Assembly: GCF_016899935.1 (NCBI RefSeq)
Contig: NZ_JACJJK010000007.1
Coordinates: 44,701 to 108,700, forward strand
Length of the DNA: 64,000 nt
Direction: 5' to 3'
Origin: Olsenella uli
Lineage (GTDB): Bacteria; Actinomycetota; Coriobacteriia; Coriobacteriales; Atopobiaceae
The translations under genes and the position numbers were made by a program. Below the pieces are notes generated by a model that searched no databases, was not told the origin of the DNA, and worked only from the letters and a program-made list of their open reading frames with translations. Below are positions 9,328 to 18,781 of the stretch, piece by piece. Positions within the stretch are counted from its first letter, which is position 1. Every line of letters starts with the position of its first letter.

Positions 9328-9543
9328 TTAGTTCTGGGCGGCGGACTTCTCCGCGGCGATCTGACGGGCGCGCTGCTCGGTGAGGACGCGCGCGATGTCC
9401 TTCTTCACGGTCTTGACGCGAGCCGTGTTGTCGAGCTGGCTGGTGGCCATCTGGAAGCGGAGGTTGAAGAGCTCCGCGCGGCCCTCCTCCAGCTTCTTGG
9501 CGAGCTCGTCGTCGCTCATGGCCTGGATGTCCTTGTACTTCAT
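9328..9543 (-). CDS. rpmC: 50S ribosomal protein L29
   Basis: L29 is part of the nascent-chain exit site. The 71-residue helical protein starts [20 protein letters not shown] and has the conserved [16 protein letters not shown] and [12 protein letters not shown] segments. It is 3 nt from rplP and 15 nt from rpsQ. Confidence 0.96.
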   Translation of the reverse strand: MKYKDIQAMSDDELAKKLEEGRAELFNLRFQMATSQLDNTARVKTVKKDIARVLTEQRARQIAAEKSAAQN

Positions 9544-9546
9544 TGA

Positions 9547-10682
<1,136 letters not shown>

Positions 10683-10688
10683 GCTCGC

Positions 10689-11048
10689 TTACGCCTCCTT
10701 TCGCGGAGCGACGACGACGGTGATGTGGCTCATGCGCTTGTTGATGCGCGACGCGGAGCCCTTGGCGCGCGGACGGATGCGCTTGAGGGTGGGGCCCTCG
10801 TCAACGTAGGCGAGCTTGACGTAGAGGTTGTCGCCGCGCATGCCGTTGTTGTTCTCAGCGTTGGCGATCGCGGAGCGCAGGACCTTGGCCACGTCGACGG
10901 AGGCGGCGCGGGTCGAGAACTGCAGGACCTCGAGGGCCTTCTCGACGGGGAGGTTGCGGATCAGCGAGACGACGGCGCGGGCCTTGCGCGGCGCGATGCG
11001 CACGTACTTGGCCGTGGCGCGAACCTCGTTGGTGTTGTTCTGAGGCAT
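10689..11048 (-). CDS. rplV: 50S ribosomal protein L22
   Basis: L22 lines the exit tunnel and is a site of macrolide-resistance mutations. The 119 residues include AKYVRIAPRKARAVVSLIRN and the C-terminal beta-hairpin with RIRPRAKGSASRINKRMSHI, both intact. It lies 6 nt from rpsC. Confidence 0.97.
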   Translation of the reverse strand: MPQNNTNEVRATAKYVRIAPRKARAVVSLIRNLPVEKALEVLQFSTRAASVDVAKVLRSAIANAENNNGMRGDNLYVKLAYVDEGPTLKRIRPRAKGSASRINKRMSHITVVVAPRKEA

Positions 11049-11063
11049 CTAGCTCCTACCTCC

Positions 11064-11324
11064 CTAGTTGGCCTTGTGGCCACGGAACGTGCGGGTGGGG
11101 GCGAACTCGCCCAGCTTGTGCCCGACCATGGACTCGGTGACGTACACGGGCACGTGCTTGCGGCCGTCGTGGACGGCGATCGTGTGACCGACCATCTCGG
11201 GGAAGATGGTCGAGGAGCGCGACCAGGTCTTGATGACCTCCTTGGTGCCGGCCTCGTTCTGAGCGGCGACACGCGCGAGGAGGCGAGTCTCCACGAACGG
11301 GCCCTTCTTGAGACTTCTGCTCAT
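11064..11324 (-). CDS. rpsS: 30S ribosomal protein S19
   Basis: S19 pairs with S13 in the 30S head. The 86-residue product starts [20 protein letters not shown] and ends [11 protein letters not shown], with the conserved [20 protein letters not shown]. Confidence 0.97.
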   Translation of the reverse strand: MSRSLKKGPFVETRLLARVAAQNEAGTKEVIKTWSRSSTIFPEMVGHTIAVHDGRKHVPVYVTESMVGHKLGEFAPTRTFRGHKAN

Positions 11325-11354
11325 GCTTTCTATCTCCTACTACTCGTGTTCCGA

Positions 11355-12191
11355 CTACTTGGACTTGCGGCGACGGATGATCAGGCGGTTGGAGGCCTTC
11401 TTCGGGTCGCGCGTCTTGTAACCCTTCGTCGGCTTGCCCCACGGCGTCACGGACGGGCGACCGGAGGTGTGGTTCTTGCCCTCGCCGCCGCCATGCGGGT
11501 GGTCGACCGGGTTCATGACGGTACCACGGACGGTCGGGCGGACGCCGGCCCAGCGGCTGCGGCCGGCCTTGCCGACGACGATGTTGGAGTGCTCGGCGTT
11601 GCCGACCTCGCCGATGGTGGCGCGGCAGGTGAGCAGGACGCGGCGAAGCTCGGAGGAGGGCATGCGCAGGACGGCGTAGCCGTTGTCCTTGCCCATGAGC
11701 TGGACGGAGGTGCCGGCGGCGCGGGCCATAGCGGCGCCCTTGCCCGGCTGGAACTCGACGGCGTGGACGAGCGTGCCGACCGGAATCTCGGAGAGCGGCA
11801 TGCAGTTGCCCGGCTTGATGTCGATGTCCTTGGTGCCGGAGATGACGGTGTCGCCCACGTGCAGGCCCTCGGGGCACAGGATGTAGGCCTTGGCGCCGTC
11901 GACGTAGTGCAGCAGCGCGATGCGGGCGGAGCGGTTGGGGTCGTACTCGATCGTGGCGACCTTGGCAGGGACGTCGTCCTTGCGGCGCTTGAAGTCGATC
12001 TTGCGGTACTGGCGCTTGTGGCCGCCGCCCTGGTGGCGGGTCGTGATGCGGCCGTTGTTGTTGCGGCCGGCCTTCTTGGGCAGGGGCTCGAGAAGCGACT
12101 TCTCGGGCTTGGTGCAGGTGATCTCGGAGAAGTCCGAGACCGTCTGGAAACGCCTGCCGGCGCTCGTGGGCTTGAGGTGCTTGACTGCCAT
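11355..12191 (-). CDS. rplB: 50S ribosomal protein L2
   Basis: L2 is needed for subunit joining and peptidyl transfer. The 278-residue protein has the conserved [20 protein letters not shown] near its C-terminus, including the functionally important histidine loop, and an intact SH3-like core. It is separated from rplW by a 134-nt spacer that contains a variant (CCGCGCGTATCCAT, 12264-12277) of the element found upstream of the rpsL and tuf promoters. Confidence 0.97.
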   Translation of the reverse strand: MAVKHLKPTSAGRRFQTVSDFSEITCTKPEKSLLEPLPKKAGRNNNGRITTRHQGGGHKRQYRKIDFKRRKDDVPAKVATIEYDPNRSARIALLHYVDGAKAYILCPEGLHVGDTVISGTKDIDIKPGNCMPLSEIPVGTLVHAVEFQPGKGAAMARAAGTSVQLMGKDNGYAVLRMPSSELRRVLLTCRATIGEVGNAEHSNIVVGKAGRSRWAGVRPTVRGTVMNPVDHPHGGGEGKNHTSGRPSVTPWGKPTKGYKTRDPKKASNRLIIRRRKSK

Positions 12192-12325
12192 TGAAACCTT
12201 TCCCTTCTTTTCCGTTGGCCGTTCCGCTCAGGGAGTGGCGGACGACACCGGATTACCACGGTACCGCGCGTATCCATCATGCGCGGCATGCTGCCCGAGC
12301 CCCGTCCGAGGCCCGGGCGGAAGCG

Positions 12326-12628
12326 CTACTCGGCGGCCTGCTGGTTGCCGAAGATCTCGATCGTCTCGCCGGCGGCGAGGGTCACGACGGCCTTCTTCCA
12401 GGAGCGCGTGGTGCCGGGGGTCTGGTAGCGGACGCGCTTCTTCTTGCCGGAGACGTTCATGGTGTTGACCTTGAGCACGTGGACGCCAAAGAGCTTCTCC
12501 ACGGCGCTGGCGATCTCCTCCTTGGGGGCGGACTTGGCCACCTCGAAGGTGTACTTGCCCTGCTCGATGAGGTCGAAGGAACGCTCGGAGACGACCGGGC
12601 GAATGATGACGTCGTAGGCGGAGTTCAT
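12326..12628 (-). CDS. rplW: 50S ribosomal protein L23
   Basis: L23 at the tunnel exit is the docking site of trigger factor and SRP. The 100-residue protein starts MNSAYDVIIRPVVSERSFDL and contains EKLFGVHVLKVNTMNVSGKK. Its start codon overlaps the rplD stop by one base. Confidence 0.96.
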   Translation of the reverse strand: MNSAYDVIIRPVVSERSFDLIEQGKYTFEVAKSAPKEEIASAVEKLFGVHVLKVNTMNVSGKKKRVRYQTPGTTRSWKKAVVTLAAGETIEIFGNQQAAE

Positions 12629-13254
12629 TATGCGAGCACCTCCTCGAACTGCTTCGCGATGTCGGCGGTCATGACGAGCGCGCCGTTGTCGATCAGGGAG
12701 CGCGTGGTGGCCTCGGAGGCGCCGATGACGCTGACGCCGACGAGGTTGCGGAACGAGAGGTAGGTGTTCACGTCATCGTCCGCGACGACGATGGTCACGC
12801 GCTTGTCGCCGATGCCGAGGCCGGCGAGAAGGGCCTTGGCCTGCTTGGTGGACGGCTTCTCGAAGGAGAGCGCGTCGACGAGCACGAGCTCCTGGTCGGC
12901 GACCTTGCCGGAGAGCACGGAGCGCATGGCGAGCTTGACCATCTTGTTGTTAATGCGCTTGTTGTGGGTGCGCGGGGTGGGGCCAAAGACGACGCCGCCG
13001 CCGGTCCACTGCGCGGCGCGCGTGGAACCCTGACGGGCGCGGCCGGTGCCCTTCTGGCGGTAGGGCTTGGCGCCGCCGCCGGACACGTCGTGGCGGTTCT
13101 TCACGGCGTGGGTGCCCTGGCGGGCGCAGCTGTCCTGGCAGGTCACGACCTGGTGGATGACGGGGATGTTCGGCTCGATGCCGAAGACGCCATCGGCGAG
13201 CTCGGCCTCGGCGACCTGAGCCCCCTCGGCGTTCTTGATTGCGTACTTGGACAT
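12628..13254 (-). CDS. rplD: 50S ribosomal protein L4
   Basis: L4 reaches into the exit tunnel. The 208-residue product carries the conserved tunnel loop SGGGAKPYRQKGTGRARQGS. It represses the S10 operon in E. coli, but no E. coli-like leader is evident here. It is coupled to rplW. Confidence 0.97.
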   Translation of the reverse strand: MSKYAIKNAEGAQVAEAELADGVFGIEPNIPVIHQVVTCQDSCARQGTHAVKNRHDVSGGGAKPYRQKGTGRARQGSTRAAQWTGGGVVFGPTPRTHNKRINNKMVKLAMRSVLSGKVADQELVLVDALSFEKPSTKQAKALLAGLGIGDKRVTIVVADDDVNTYLSFRNLVGVSVIGASEATTRSLIDNGALVMTADIAKQFEEVLA

Positions 13255-13291
13255 TCTGTCCTCCTTGTTAGCCTAAGAGTTTTCCTGGCAC

Positions 13292-13912
13292 TTAGGCCAT
13301 GCGGATCTGGACGAGAGCGTTCTTGCCGCCGGGGACAGCGCCCTTGACGAGCATGAGGTTCTGCTCGGCGTCGATGCGGACGAGCTTGAGGTTCTTGACC
13401 GTCACGCGCTCGTCGCCCATGTGGCCGTACATGTGCAGGCCCTTGCGGACGCGCGCGGGGTAGGCGCACTGGCCGATGGAGCCGGGCTTGCGCTGGTTGC
13501 GGGAGCCGTGGGTCATGGGGCCGCGGGAGAAGTTCCAGCGCTTGATGGTGCCCTGGAAGCCCTTGCCCTTGGAGGTGCCGATGACGTCGACGGCCTTGAC
13601 CTCGGCGAAGTCGGCGACGGTGACGACGTCGCCCGTCTTGTGCTCCTCGCCGTTCTCGACGCGGACCTCGCGCAGGTAGCGCATCGGCTCGACGCCGGCG
13701 GCCTTGAAGTGGCCGGCCATGGGCTTGTTGACGTGCTTGGCGGAGATGTCTCCGAAGCCGATCTGGACGGCGTCGTAGCCGTCGGTCGCCTTCGTCTTGA
13801 CCTGCGAGACGGTGCAGGGGCCAGCCTGGATGACGGTGACGGGCACGACGTTGTCGTCCTCGTCCCAGATCTGCGTCATCCCAAGCTTGCGGCCAAGGAT
13901 CGTGCTGACCAT
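13292..13912 (-). CDS. rplC: 50S ribosomal protein L3
   Basis: L3 begins large-subunit assembly near the peptidyl transferase centre. The start is the ATG after AGGAAAGAGC, giving 206 residues beginning MVSTILGRKLGMTQIWDEDD, with the conserved FSRGPMTHGSRNQRKPGSIG. It is the first gene of the S10 operon here, because rpsJ, normally directly upstream, ends 4.5 kb away with its own terminator. Confidence 0.97.
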   Translation of the reverse strand: MVSTILGRKLGMTQIWDEDDNVVPVTVIQAGPCTVSQVKTKATDGYDAVQIGFGDISAKHVNKPMAGHFKAAGVEPMRYLREVRVENGEEHKTGDVVTVADFAEVKAVDVIGTSKGKGFQGTIKRWNFSRGPMTHGSRNQRKPGSIGQCAYPARVRKGLHMYGHMGDERVTVKNLKLVRIDAEQNLMLVKGAVPGGKNALVQIRMA

Positions 13913-14041
13913 GCTCTTTCCTAACCCTCGGTGGTCATGGGCTATGTCGGGCGCCCCTTGCGCCCGTCCCCAGCGGACCACGTCCTGTATCTGCGGCTCT
14001 TGGGGTCGAGACACAGCTCTCCCCTTTTGAGCAGCCTGTCT

Positions 14042-14070
14042 AGTCTACACGCGCGGGACTGGCTGCACAA
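14042..14070 (-). promoter_or_regulatory. Candidate promoter of the S10 operon
   Basis: TTGTGC, 17 nt, TAGACT on the minus strand, about 130 nt before rplC. The -35 is embedded in TGTGGAGACATTGTGC; nearly the same string (TGTGGAGACATCGTGG) occurs in the fabH-birA divergent region. The roughly 120-nt leader to rplC shows no recognised riboswitch. Confidence 0.65.
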
Positions 14071-14123
14071 TGTCTCCACAGAAATTTTGAGGGCGCTGAG
14101 CTGCGGCTGCGCTTTCCGCGCCC

Positions 14124-14137
14124 CCGGGCGTATCCAT
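14124..14137 (-). promoter_or_regulatory. ATGGATACGCCCGG element, S10 operon
   Basis: Exact 14-nt match to the elements upstream of the rpsL and tRNA-tuf promoters. Here it lies 53 nt upstream of the -35 rather than 12-14 nt, about four helical turns further away. Confidence 0.45.
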
Positions 14138-14169
14138 GCAGGGCGGGCCGGGCGGACGGCCGCCGGCAG

Positions 14170-14772
14170 CTACTGGTTCACGATTCGCTCGCAGGCGAAG
14201 GTGCGGGCGGCGGGATCGTAGTCGTAGACCAGGACGCAGCAGTTGCCGAGATGCACGTCCTGCGGGCAGCGCGCCAGGGGCTCCCACGCCTTCTTGAACT
14301 GCAGCGTCGCCGAGCCGTGGCAGACCGCGAGCGCGCGCTCCACGCCGGGTGCGTCCATGATCTCGGTCATCGCCGCGACGACGCGCTCACGCAGGGCGGC
14401 GCTCCCCTCCCCGCCGTACGGAACGAGCGTCTCGCCGGGGTCCCAGAGCTCGGCCGGCACGTCGGCGGCCGGGCCGCCCTCGAAGGGGCCGTAGCTGCGC
14501 TCCATCAGCCCGTTCATCGGCTCTATCGGCGGCAGGTCGGTCTCGCCAGCCGCCTGCAGCTCCTCGCGCACCACCTCGAGCGTTGCGACGGCGCGCCCGA
14601 GCGGCGAGGTGCACATCCGGTCGAAGCGCACCCCCTGAGCCGCGATCCAGCGCGCCGCCGCGCGAGCCTGCTCCACGCCGAGCGGCGTGAGCGGCGAGTC
14701 GCAGCGGCCCTGAACGCGATGCTGCAGGTTGTACTCAGTCTGTCCGTGGCGGAGCACGTAGAGCGTGGGCAT
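14170..14772 (-). CDS. Histidine phosphatase family protein (phosphoglycerate-mutase-like)
   Basis: A 200-residue enzyme with the LRHGQTEYN phospho-histidine motif at the N-terminus, SPLGRA (second basic residue region) and AVCHGSATL near the C-terminus carrying the second catalytic histidine. These define the branch-2-like small phosphatases that act on various phosphomonoesters; the substrate cannot be read from the sequence. GGAGG lies 10 nt before the ATG, and only 1 nt separates it from the phosphatase gene upstream, so the two probably work together or share an operon. Confidence 0.85.
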   Translation of the reverse strand: MPTLYVLRHGQTEYNLQHRVQGRCDSPLTPLGVEQARAAARWIAAQGVRFDRMCTSPLGRAVATLEVVREELQAAGETDLPPIEPMNGLMERSYGPFEGGPAADVPAELWDPGETLVPYGGEGSAALRERVVAAMTEIMDAPGVERALAVCHGSATLQFKKAWEPLARCPQDVHLGNCCVLVYDYDPAARTFACERIVNQ

Positions 14773-14773
14773 G

Positions 14774-15373
14774 CTAGAGCGCCTCCGTGATGGCGTCGAG
14801 GAGGTCGGCGTACTCGGTGAACGCCGGGAGATCGGGGTTGTCAGCCTGGATGGCAGGCGTGCTGCGGAAGAGGAACCCCGCCTTGCTCGCGCGGATCATG
14901 GCGAGGTCGTTGAAGGAGTCCCCGGCGGCGATGGTCTCGAGGCCGCAGCTCTGGAGCGCACGGACGGTGGTGAGCTTGGAGTTCTCGCAGCGCATGCGGT
15001 GACGGAGGATGGTGCCGTCCGGCGCCACCTCAAGCGAGTTGCACAGCAGCGTGGGCCAGGCGAGCTTGGCCATGAGCGGACGCGCGAACTCCTCGAAGGT
15101 GTCGGAGAGAATCACGACCTGCGTGCGCTCGCGCAGCGCGTCCAGGAACTCGCGCGCACCGGGCAGCGGGTCGATGCGCGCGATGACGTCCTGGATCTGG
15201 GGCAGGCCCAGCCCGTGCTCGCGCAGCGTGGCGATGCGGAAGGCCATGAGCTTGTCGTAGTCCGGCTCGTCGCGCGTGGTGCGCGAGAGCTCGGGGATGC
15301 CGGACTCCTCGGAGAACGCAATCCAAATCTCCGGCACGAGCACGCCCTCGAGGTCGAGGCAGACGATGTTCAT
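14774..15373 (-). CDS. thrH: HAD-family phosphatase, ThrH-like (phosphoserine phosphatase / homoserine phosphotransferase)
   Basis: The 199-residue sequence starts MNIVCLDLEGVLVPEIWIAF, with the HAD motif I DLEGVLVPEIW that is characteristic of ThrH, motif II ILSDTF, and motif III-IV AGDSFNDLAM. ThrH enzymes dephosphorylate phosphoserine and can transfer the phosphate to homoserine, joining serine and threonine synthesis. The start was set at this ATG because the upstream frame adds a non-homologous basic tail. It forms a tight pair with the histidine phosphatase downstream. Confidence 0.75.
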   Translation of the reverse strand: MNIVCLDLEGVLVPEIWIAFSEESGIPELSRTTRDEPDYDKLMAFRIATLREHGLGLPQIQDVIARIDPLPGAREFLDALRERTQVVILSDTFEEFARPLMAKLAWPTLLCNSLEVAPDGTILRHRMRCENSKLTTVRALQSCGLETIAAGDSFNDLAMIRASKAGFLFRSTPAIQADNPDLPAFTEYADLLDAITEAL

Positions 15374-15450
15374 GGCACGTCCCTTCTTCGGCGCTGCGCT
15401 TTTACGCCCATCATACACGGCGATGATTTCCGCTTCGAAACATGCCGACG

Positions 15451-15675
15451 TTCTGCAAAACGACCGCTCGTGTGATGGTCGGGCGCTCCGGACGGCAAAA
15501 CCCTTCTTCGTGTGATAGGTTTTCCGGCCCCCGGCCGGAACCCCTCTGACAAAGCCCCAGTTGAGTCCATAGAGTATTGAACCTATTGTCCGTTTTGGGC
15601 GTTTTTTCTATCACACGAAGGAGGGTTTTGCATCTGCAACGGCCTCTCCATCACACGAGCGGCCGTTTTGCAGGA
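15451..15675. repeat. Inverted array of four GCAAAAC-N6-TCGTGTGAT words, 40-nt pitch
   Basis: Two words run forward (15455 and 15495) and two in reverse complement (15610 and 15650). The pitch is exactly 40 nt in both arms, and the spacer bases within each word also match between arms. The centre holds TTCCGGCC-CCC-GGCCGGAA, a perfect 8-bp hairpin. The element fills most of the 324-nt gap between the sensor-kinase module and thrH. I see no coding sequence in it. Confidence 0.85.
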
Positions 15676-15697
15676 TCGGACGCCGGAACGTCTGCTC

Positions 15698-16627
15698 TCA
15701 GTCGAGACGCACGATCGCATGGGCGCACCAGACGCCGTCCGCGCGGCTCACCGTGAGCTCGCCGTCTCGCGCACGCACCAGCGACTCCACGATTCGCATC
15801 CCCCAGCCGTGCTCCGGAAGCATCCCCCCCTGTCGCTTTTCCTCCGCGATGTCATCAGGGGCGTAGGAGTTCTCGACGCGCACGGAGAGGAACCCGTGGC
15901 TCACCCGGACGACCGAGCGCACGAAGGCGTCCGCGCACCCGCACGTGCGAGCCGCCTCGATCGCGTTGTCCAGCAGGTTCGAGAGCAGGGCGCAGAGCTC
16001 CTCGTTGGGGAGGCCGAGGCGCTCCGGCAGCTCGCAGCGGCAGCGCCAGGCGATGCCGAGCTCGTCGCAACGCGTCGCCTTGGCGGAGAGCAGGGCCGCG
16101 GCGACGGGGTTCGCGCAGGGCACCCGTACCGGGGCAGCGGCTGGCTCGCCCTCCCGCAGCAGCTCGAGCGCGCGCCCCCGCTCGCCCCGCTCCAGCGCGT
16201 CCGCCACGGTCGCGAACAGGCTCGCCGCGCGCTCTCGCAGCTCGGACGCCTCGTTCCGCGCCCGAGCCAACGTGCGCAGGTGCTCGCGCTGTGCCGCGAC
16301 CTGCTCCTCCGCCGCGCGAGCGCGCCGGCGCGCTGCGTCCGCCCCCTCAGCCTCGACGAACGCCCGCACGACCATGACGTCGAGCACGGCGCAGGCCAGC
16401 GCGAGGAAGGCCACGACCAGCGCGCTCCCGTCCGAGATCGACCCCGCGCGCACCGCCGCATGGGCCAGGGCCACGACGGCCACCTGGCTCGCCGGGCAGA
16501 GCAGGCTTGCCAGACGTCGCCGCATCGAGAGCGGGCGCGCCGCCACCCACAGCGGCACCGCAAAGCATACGAGACCGATGCCAGCCACGAGCGAGGCGCC
16601 GGCGGCGAGCTCATGCACCCCGGTCAC
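15698..16627 (-). CDS. Membrane histidine-kinase subunit with ATPase domain but no phospho-acceptor histidine
   Basis: A 309-residue protein from a GTG preceded by GGGAGGGG. It has two or three hydrophobic spans (about residues 8-30, 41-58, 67-89), a charged coiled-coil stretch (95-130), a degenerate dimerisation helix LRERAASLFATVADALERG (130-148) and a GHKL ATPase domain with the N box NLLDNAIEA (217-225) and a G box around HGWGMRIV (273-280). In Agr/ComD-type kinases the first position reads LRHD; here the histidine is Glu132. It overlaps the preceding gene by 17 nt, so the two products are probably made in a fixed ratio. Confidence 0.75.
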   Translation of the reverse strand: MTGVHELAAGASLVAGIGLVCFAVPLWVAARPLSMRRRLASLLCPASQVAVVALAHAAVRAGSISDGSALVVAFLALACAVLDVMVVRAFVEAEGADAARRRARAAEEQVAAQREHLRTLARARNEASELRERAASLFATVADALERGERGRALELLREGEPAAAPVRVPCANPVAAALLSAKATRCDELGIAWRCRCELPERLGLPNEELCALLSNLLDNAIEAARTCGCADAFVRSVVRVSHGFLSVRVENSYAPDDIAEEKRQGGMLPEHGWGMRIVESLVRARDGELTVSRADGVWCAHAIVRLD

Positions 16628-17504
16628 CGTCGCCCCTCCCGCCAGGACCCCACGCCCGGACCAGCCCGCGCGCGTATCCGGTCGCCTCGGCCTCGTCCCC
16701 CCGCTCGACGAGCGTGCACAGGACCTGGAGATGGTTGCGCACGTCATGGCGGAGCATTGCGGCCTCGGACAGGGCCTCCATCTCACGCCGGGCGCGATCG
16801 GCAAGCTCGTTGACGGCCAAGCCGAGTTCGCGCGCCCGCGCCAGCTCCCCCTCGCGCACGCGCAGTCGTCCCATCATGCGAAACATCTCCACGTCGGCGA
16901 GGGCGCACAGCAGGCAGACAGCCGTCGCAGCGGCGATCAGGGAGACCTCGCCGGGCGCATCGCGCAGGATGGCGTTGCCCAGGACAAGAAGCGCCACCGC
17001 CTGCGTGCCAAGAAACCCGACGAGCGTCCTCGTGCGTCCGCCCAGGCCAGCGCGCACGGGGCCGAGCTGGCGCACGAACGCCCGAAGCAGGAGCGACATG
17101 ACCAGCGCGGCGAGAAGCGACGACGCAACATGCGCGGGATAGCTCGCCCAGGACGCCGCGACCGACTGGGCCGCCGCGCCGCCCGTGAGCAGCATCCATA
17201 CCGAGGTGCCCACCATCTCGGCCGCTCGCACCGAAATGAGCAACAGGGACGCGGCGAGCACGCGATCCCGCAGGTCATCCGCATAGAGAAGGACCGGAAG
17301 CGCCACGCTCGCAACGATCGAGGTGACCCTCGTGTGCGCCGCCCCCACGACCAGAACCATCTGGAGCACGAGCACCACCTGAACCACGCTCAGGACGCGC
17401 GGCCAGCGGGGCGTCAGGATGGTGTCGAGAAACGCGTACGCCACCAGCAGCATCGGGACGAGCACGCCGCACACGCAGACGCTCTGGAACATCGGGACGG
17501 ACAA
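16611..17504 (-). CDS. Membrane histidine-kinase subunit with H-box but no ATPase domain
   Basis: A 297-residue protein of six or more hydrophobic spans (residues about 7 to 215), then a linker and the Agr/ComD-type box LRHDVRNHLQVLCTLVERG with phospho-acceptor His253. It stops 44 residues after that histidine, so no ATP-binding domain is present. The next gene supplies one. The start is uncertain: TTG at 17504 or ATG at 17492; neither has an ideal ribosome site. The location between a LytTR regulator and an ATPase-bearing partner supports a sensor role; the signal is unknown. Confidence 0.7.
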   Translation of the reverse strand: MSVPMFQSVCVCGVLVPMLLVAYAFLDTILTPRWPRVLSVVQVVLVLQMVLVVGAAHTRVTSIVASVALPVLLYADDLRDRVLAASLLLISVRAAEMVGTSVWMLLTGGAAAQSVAASWASYPAHVASSLLAALVMSLLLRAFVRQLGPVRAGLGGRTRTLVGFLGTQAVALLVLGNAILRDAPGEVSLIAAATAVCLLCALADVEMFRMMGRLRVREGELARARELGLAVNELADRARREMEALSEAAMLRHDVRNHLQVLCTLVERGDEAEATGYARGLVRAWGPGGRGDGDRGA

Positions 17505-17510
17505 GGGACG

Positions 17511-18218
17511 CTAGCACCCCTCGCGAATCCGGTCGAACAGCGCCTCGCGCACGGAGGAGCGCCAACGGCGGCTCACGGGGACGGTCTCCCCCGACGCGAG
17601 CGTGACCGAGTCCGTCCCCAGGCGAATCACGCAGTCCAGGTTGACGGCATAGCTCTGATGGCAACGCACGAAGTTGGGCGGGAGCTGCCCCAGGATGTCC
17701 GAGAGCTTGGCGTAGGCTCGATGCGAGGCCGTACGCGCGTGAACGATCACGTTGCGTCGGTCGCTCTCCACGTAGAGGATGTCCTCGGGGCGGACGATGT
17801 CCGTGACGCGGTCGTGGCGCAGCATGAGCGGGGGCGCCGCGAGCGCGCTCGCGCGTCGGAGCGCCTGAGCGAGCGCCAGGCTCACGTCCCCCTGGTCGAG
17901 GGGCTTCTTGAGAAAGCTGGCGTGCCTCGTCGCATAGGCGCGCGTATGGAACTGGTCGTACCCGCTCACGTAGACGACCTGGGTGCACACGTCGACCCCA
18001 AGCCTCTCCACGAGGTCTATCCCGTTCTCCCCATCCAGGACCACGTCAAGAAAGAGCACGTCGGGCGCAGGGCTGTCCCGCAGATGCGCCTCCAGGGCGT
18101 CCGCCGAGAAGAACGTGGAGATCTGCGCCTCCACGCCGTCCGGGGTCCGTCGGAGCAGTCGCTCGAGCTCGTGCGCCTCCGTCTCGACGTCGTCGACTAT
18201 GACAATGGTGCAGCCCAT
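17511..18218 (-). CDS. LytTR-family response regulator
   Basis: A 235-residue regulator. The receiver domain has the acidic pair Asp9-Asp10, phospho-acceptor Asp58 in VLFLDVVLDG and the KKP lysine. The C-terminal LytTR DNA-binding domain (about 130-235) has the conserved FVRCHQSYAVNL and RLGTDSVTLASGETVPVSRR. Such regulators respond to peptide-sensing kinases (AgrA, ComE, VirR). The start was chosen at MGCTIVIVDDV after AGGGGG. The kinase subunits follow within 6 nt. No candidate autoinducer-peptide gene was seen next to it. Confidence 0.9.
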   Translation of the reverse strand: MGCTIVIVDDVETEAHELERLLRRTPDGVEAQISTFFSADALEAHLRDSPAPDVLFLDVVLDGENGIDLVERLGVDVCTQVVYVSGYDQFHTRAYATRHASFLKKPLDQGDVSLALAQALRRASALAAPPLMLRHDRVTDIVRPEDILYVESDRRNVIVHARTASHRAYAKLSDILGQLPPNFVRCHQSYAVNLDCVIRLGTDSVTLASGETVPVSRRWRSSVREALFDRIREGC

Positions 18219-18373
18219 CTGACCCCCTGCCTGAAATCGCAGGTTCAGTTTAGCCAGAACAGGCGCCAAGCTTTTCAGGTGAACCGGCCTTCGAGGTCCT
18301 TCTCGTCATATCTGGCGCGGTTGACGTAATAATTGGCATCCACGGCATCACGAGCGGGAGTCGCGTCACACAA

Positions 18374-18410
18374 GGAGCCCCCGACCTCCCATCGGAAGGT
18401 CGGGGGCTCC
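18374..18410. terminator. Terminator after rpsJ
   Basis: GGAGCCCCCGACC and GGTCGGGGGCTCC form a perfect 13-bp stem with an 11-nt loop, 24 nt beyond the rpsJ stop; TTGTGTG follows on the minus strand. It separates the str operon from the two-component module. The 18219-18373 region between it and the regulator start shows no feature I can name. Confidence 0.85.
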
Positions 18411-18433
18411 CCTGTGCTCAAAACCCTGCGGAC

Positions 18434-18742
18434 TTAGAGCTTGATCTCGATGTCCACGCCGGCCGGGAGGTCAAGGCGCATAAGCGAATCAACCGTGGCG
18501 GCAGCCGGGTCGAGGATGTCGATGAGGCGCTTGTGGGTGCGCATCTCGAACTGCTCGCGGGAGTCCTTGTCCTTGTGCGGCGAGCGGATGACCGTGTAGA
18601 GATTGCGCTCGGTGGGCAGGGGGATGGGGCCGGACACGCGGGCACCGGTCTTCTGAGCGGTGTCGACGATGAGCTTCGCGGACTGGTCAACGACCTCGTG
18701 GTCGTAGCCCTTGAGGCGAATCCTGATCTTCTGGCTTGACAC
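18434..18742 (-). CDS. rpsJ: 30S ribosomal protein S10
   Basis: S10 also acts as NusE in antitermination. The 102-residue protein starts [20 protein letters not shown] and ends [11 protein letters not shown], with [20 protein letters not shown]. It is placed at the end of the str operon after fusA, where tuf often lies, and is cut off from the rest of the S10 operon by a terminator and about 4.5 kb of unrelated genes. Confidence 0.97.
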   Translation of the reverse strand: MSSQKIRIRLKGYDHEVVDQSAKLIVDTAQKTGARVSGPIPLPTERNLYTVIRSPHKDKDSREQFEMRTHKRLIDILDPAAATVDSLMRLDLPAGVDIEIKL

Positions 18743-18781
18743 TGTGTACCTCCAAATGAGCTTGGGCTCGTGGTCGTTGAC

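Noticed and set aside
15698..17504. A single histidine kinase broken by a frameshift
   Set aside because: The second part has its own membrane spans, its own (degenerate) dimerisation helix and a GTG with a ribosome site, so joining the frames would not make a normal kinase.
18219..18373. Autoinducer-peptide gene for the LytTR module
   Set aside because: I found no short frame with a ribosome site and a leader or double-glycine motif here or after the second kinase gene.
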